Origin: Mortierella sp. BCC40632
Taxonomy: Eukaryota; Mortierellomycota; Mortierellomycetes; Mortierellales; Mortierellaceae
Direction of reading: 5' to 3'
Length of the DNA stretch: 64,000 nucleotides
Assembly (NCBI GenBank): GCA_011634665.1
Contig: WAEK01000003.1
Coordinates: 3,173,501-3,237,500 of the forward strand
Part shown: one piece after another, positions 60,490 to 64,000 of the stretch
Numbering within the stretch: the first letter of the stretch is position 1
How the letters are laid out: each line of letters opens with the position of its first letter
Program-made: the position numbers and the translations under genes
The notes under the pieces: generated by a model
The model's database searches: none
What the model was told of the DNA's origin: nothing
The model's input: only the letters and a program-made list of their open reading frames with translations

Positions 60490-62300
60490 TTACAACTCGC
60501 GCGCAAGTCCTGCCTCGATAACCGTGTAGAGCTCAAGCGCCTCGGGTGGCTGGGGCATCGTCTTGAGGATCTCAGCTGATGAGATGGCTCGGCCATAAAA
60601 GGCCGCATTGGCCTCCTTGCGCTCCATCAATGCTGTTCCGTCCAAGGAGACACCGGCAAACAGACCCTTCGACTTTGTATACGAATAAATGGATGTCGTG
60701 TTGGTCGCGACCGTGTTGGCCGACATTCCAATCTCACCACCAACACCTACAGGTCCAGCACTGACAGCGAGTCCTCCACCAAGGGTCACGCTACCTCCCT
60801 GAATAAAAGTCGTCTCGACTGCTTCATCAGTCATGAGCACGAGAACGATATCCGTGATGTCTGCGCCCACCAATGCTCCAAAGCCCATGCCGCCGGTTGC
60901 GATAAAGCTTGGTGCTGACCACTGGCCATCAGGATGACGGATGATTGCCACTCCACTGCCTCCGCGTGCGCTGACGATGAATCCCTATGATTGGGAGAGT
61001 TATTGAATACGGGAGAAAAGATATTCACATGGTGCAAGTTTAGGATCCGTACGTCAGAACTGGGAAGAGTGGGAAAATGCTTCCCACATCCTCTCCCTAT
61101 CCGCTCCCCTTGAGAGACAGGAAGAGTTCATGTACACGGGGCGACAAACACAAGGACACAAGATATCCATGACATTTTGCTCCGCAACAAGGCAGAGGTA
61201 CATACAGCTTTGACGACAGTGTAAATGGCCAGGCCCTTGGCCTTTCGAAGAACCTCTGGAGGGATGATGTTGTCGAATCCACCCTCGTTCTCATCCTTGT
61301 CCACGAATCCTCTGAGGAGGTTGGCAGCCTTCTTAAGGTCCTCAGCAGCGCTGGTGTCAGGGAGAGGCGAGGAGATGTTGGCGTTCTTGGCAGATTCTTG
61401 AATCTGGCGCGAGGCAACTGCGGCAGACTCTTGCACCTGGCGGGAGGCAGCTGAGGCAGTCTCTTGGAACCGGCGACCAGCTTCGGAAGCCTTCTTTCCC
61501 GCGTCTGGGAGAATGAGAGAGAAAACAAAAAAAAGAAAGCAATAGAGGAACAGGTAGGGAATGGTTAGAGGTAGGATATTGGAAGGTCGCACGTGTCATG
61601 AACAAGGGGGTGCATGGCTTGGCTGAGAACCGCAGTCCAGAGTGCTGGAGAAGAAAAAAAAGAAAAAGCTGCCAACGCCAGCACACGAGCACAGTACTGT
61701 ACAAGGTAATGGGGCAATGGGAAGAAGGAGAGCGCGTATCGAAGAGGTGGCGATTAAATCCGGCTCATAGGCCGATGTGCCCCAAGAACAAATATCCGAC
61801 GTTCCTCGTACAGAAACAATAATGACCATGCTCTTTTTGTGCACAGCTTTATCTCCTGTTCACTCTATTGTAAACAGGATACTCTCGCATTTTTATGCCA
61901 GGCATCCTCCCAAGTGCATAGGTGAGTGCAGGAGTGGAGTGAGCCCTGCTCTGGTGTCTCGACAATGGATAGTGGAAAAATGAGCATGGGGTCATAGCTG
62001 GAAGATAGATTGTGCGGCAAAAGTTCAAGTCTGTGATCCTGCAGGCAATGTTAGTTGATCGAAGACGAGATTGCCCACATGATGTCAATCCTCTCTCATG
62101 TATCCATGTCTAATTTAAGACGCGCAATCAGACCCAAAGCGACATCTCTGTGCAGAACGCCTCCATCCCAAGGCACTGCCATCAATCGACTTTCCCTCCC
62201 TTGCCACACTGCAGTTTGATTGTCAAGTTTACAAACAAAAAGCATCGCCACGACTGTATATACCTTGGGCAGCGGTTCTAAACTTATCAAGCAGCGACAT
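60490..62300 (-). CDS. SYLF-domain (Ysc84/SH3YL1-like) protein
   Basis: Three exons in transcript order: 62300-62264, 61504-61206 and 60984-60490, about 276 aa. SYLF domains bind phosphoinositides and, in yeast Ysc84, actin, and act at endocytic sites. The N-terminal part is an amphipathic helix with repeated units (AGRRFQETASAASRQVQES, then AVASRQIQESAKNA). The SYLF domain follows: IIPPEVLRKAKGLAIYTVV, KAGFIVSARGGSGVAI, then WSAPSFIATGGMGFGALVG, ADITDIVLVLMT and SVTLGGGLAVSAGPVG, ending near TKSKGLFAGVSLDG. There is no SH3 domain, unlike Ysc84. The first coding exon is only 37 nt and the first intron is about 760 nt, long for this genome. Phases agree (1 and 0). Confidence 0.89.
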
Positions 62301-62390
62301 TGTCTAGAGATCTTGTGGTGGATGGGTGCCGATGGAGATGGTTGGATGGAGATGGGGGCGGAGAAGTGTAAAAATGAGAGTGAATGAGCA

Positions 62391-62427
<37 letters not shown>

Positions 62428-63452
62428 TTGTATACTGAGCGTGTGCTGCAGAGAGGAGAGTGAGTGCGAGAAAGAGAAAAAAGGCCCCTGCTGTGTTTTC
62501 TCTTTTGAGAGCAGAGGAGATGGTGGAATGTGCTCCATGCACAGTCATTCATTACGAGCCAGCTCGTTTCGTTCACGTCTCGCGAGTTGGTGCAGGCAGG
62601 CAGAGGCGGAAAGCCTGGAGCTGGCTGATCCAGCAATGAAGGTGGCCATGTATCTTTTTCACCTTGGGTACAGATGGATCAAGCCCATCCGCGGAGGTAG
62701 CGGGAGTGACCATGCCCCCAGACAAGCCAGGGCTAGTTGACACGGGGATGGATAGGGAACGATTAATGGGTGGCGGAGCACAGCCCGCGCCCCGCCTCTC
62801 ACTCTCACTCTCTCATCGTCAATCTCTCTTTCTCACTCCCCCTCCCCCTTCTCCCGCAGGGCTGAGGCAAACGCCTCGGGCGGGCCAACCAAGGGCCGCC
62901 TGGCCTGATAGTCGCCTTGACCCTCCTCCCGGTCCTCTCTTGCTCTTGTGCTTGTGTCTGCGCCTCATCAATCCTCTTTGCTTGTTTATTCTTGTTTCCT
63001 CAACCCGCGCCTTCCATCCTCTTGCCAGGCCGATCCATCTCTTATTCCTCCAATCCTCATCCTCATCCCTACTCTTCTCCCCCCATTCCTACTTTTATTA
63101 TCCATTTTATTCTCTCTTTCTCTCTGTTGCTGTTTTTTATCCCACACTCTTGCTTTGTTCGCTCTCTCCTCCCTCTCCCTCTCTCTCTCACATTCTCTCT
63201 CTCCAACCTTGTCTTCGCCTCAATTGTCTTCATCCCATCCTGTCAACCTCCAGTCCGTGCGAATTTAGTCCTTGATTCTCACTGTGGCCTTGATTTCGGT
63301 ACCAACCCTCATTCCCTTTGCCCTGTTGAACGAATCTCGACCTCCCCCCCCCCTACCTCTCCTTCCCAACTCGGGTTCTAATCTAGCCTTCAGCCTTCAG
63401 CCAGAAATAGAACAACGGTAGCTCCGTTCCGTCACTCGTCTTATCGCCGCCA
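62301..63452. other. Divergent promoter region, SYLF gene / unknown gene
   Basis: About 1.15 kb between divergent genes. The half next to the downstream gene is pyrimidine-rich on the plus strand, as in many fungal 5' leaders. Confidence 0.5.
62394..62426. repeat. (GT)n microsatellite
   Basis: About 16 GT units, 95 bp upstream of the SYLF start codon. Confidence 0.95.
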
Positions 63453-64000
63453 ATGGCACCCTGGACATCAGATGTTCACAAGCCCATGGCTTGCTCTGGT
63501 CCTGACCGCTGGTTTGCTGGAGGGATCGCTGATAGGATCGCTGATGGGACCTCTGGAAATGTGACGTTTGTTAATCCGGATGGGAACTTGTCCCACAGTT
63601 TTGTTGCAAATTTCGACCGTAATTTCAACGGCCCCAATTGCTTTGTCCCAAACAACAACACATTTTTTCTACTTTCCGACTATGCATCACGTACCTATAC
63701 CAATCCCAATGATATCAAGATATTCCCGTTCCAAGTCGAGGATAATGGTTTCAATCAAGGCCAGATGACCCAGGAGACCTCAGCCATCGGACCAGGTCCC
63801 GGTAATACTATCGCTATCGTTGCTACTCAAAATGAAACTCTCTTCCAATGGAGGATGCAGATTAAGACCGTTCCATCGAGTCAGCCAAAGATCAGCCTAT
63901 CCAAGTAAGCAAGTCGTGCCATACCCTGACAGTTGATTGACCAGCCTTGTCTTCGCTTTCCCAACGCTCCGACTAACTCTAGCCTTACTGTGTTCTACTC
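63453..64000 (+). CDS. Unrecognised protein, 5' part only (runs off the window)
   Basis: Not recognised. The first exon (63453-63904) starts MAPWTSDVHKPMACSGPDRW and contains GNVTFVNPDGNLSHSFVAN, FDRNFNGPNCFVPNNN and FFLLSDYASRTYTNPNDIK. The aromatic and Asn-rich, strand-like sequence could belong to a beta-propeller or similar all-beta domain, but no repeat was confirmed. A donor site follows ISLSK at 63905, and an acceptor at 63981-63982 would continue in frame as NLTVFYS up to the window end. N-x-S/T sites are common (NVT, NLS, NNT, NET), but no signal peptide is visible at the chosen ATG. A start further upstream is possible. Confidence 0.5.

Overview
The window reads as nuclear DNA of an early-diverging, intron-rich fungus. 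Genes are split by many short GT...AG introns, intergenic DNA is crowded with homopolymer and (GA)n/(TC)n tracts, and the gene set mixes general fungal genes (MCM6, NPL4, RPS20, an Msn2-like zinc finger factor, a SYLF protein) with genes missing from baker's yeast (the U6 exonuclease USB1, ETFRF1/LYRM5, a MOT1-type molybdate transporter, the pausing factor subunit NELF-C/D, an inositol polyphosphate phosphatase). A Mortierellomycota/Mucoromycota-type fungus fits best. That placement is inference; no rRNA or other taxonomic marker is present.

Layout. 1-10 kb: the 3' part of USB1, NPL4, a molybdate transporter, a possible small membrane ORF, RPS20 and ETFRF1. 10-19 kb: a large WDR48/UAF1-type WD40 gene, a broken TnpB/Fanzor-like zinc-ribbon remnant, and a Q-rich protein of unknown role. 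19-28 kb: MCM6 and NELF-C/D, tandem on the plus strand. 28-30.3 kb: an Msn2-type transcription factor. About 30.4-46.3 kb: a long gene-poor block dominated by simple repeats, holding one recognisable broken ORF (31.5-32.0 kb). 46-50 kb: an SRPBCC protein and UBE2G1. 51.7-55.7 kb: a LUD-domain protein and a secreted, probably GPI-anchored LysM protein. 56-62.3 kb: a large MINPP1-like histidine phosphatase and a SYLF protein. 63.4 kb to the end: the start of an unrecognised gene.

How they fit together. Several genes serve ubiquitin pathways: NPL4 is the Cdc48/p97 adaptor, UBE2G1 is the Ubc7-type E2 used in ERAD, and WDR48 activates deubiquitinases. Others serve nuclear RNA and DNA work (USB1, NELF-C/D, MCM6). 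No operon-like arrangement or biosynthetic cluster is visible. I found no tRNA, rRNA, CRISPR array or intact transposon.

The most notable items are a nearly full-length NELF-C/D gene in a fungus, a 13-nt micro-exon that encodes the catalytic RHG of the MINPP1-like phosphatase, and the TnpB/Fanzor-like remnant. Exon coordinates were worked out by hand from reading-frame continuity, splice consensus and remembered family sequences, and none was tested by alignment software or transcripts.
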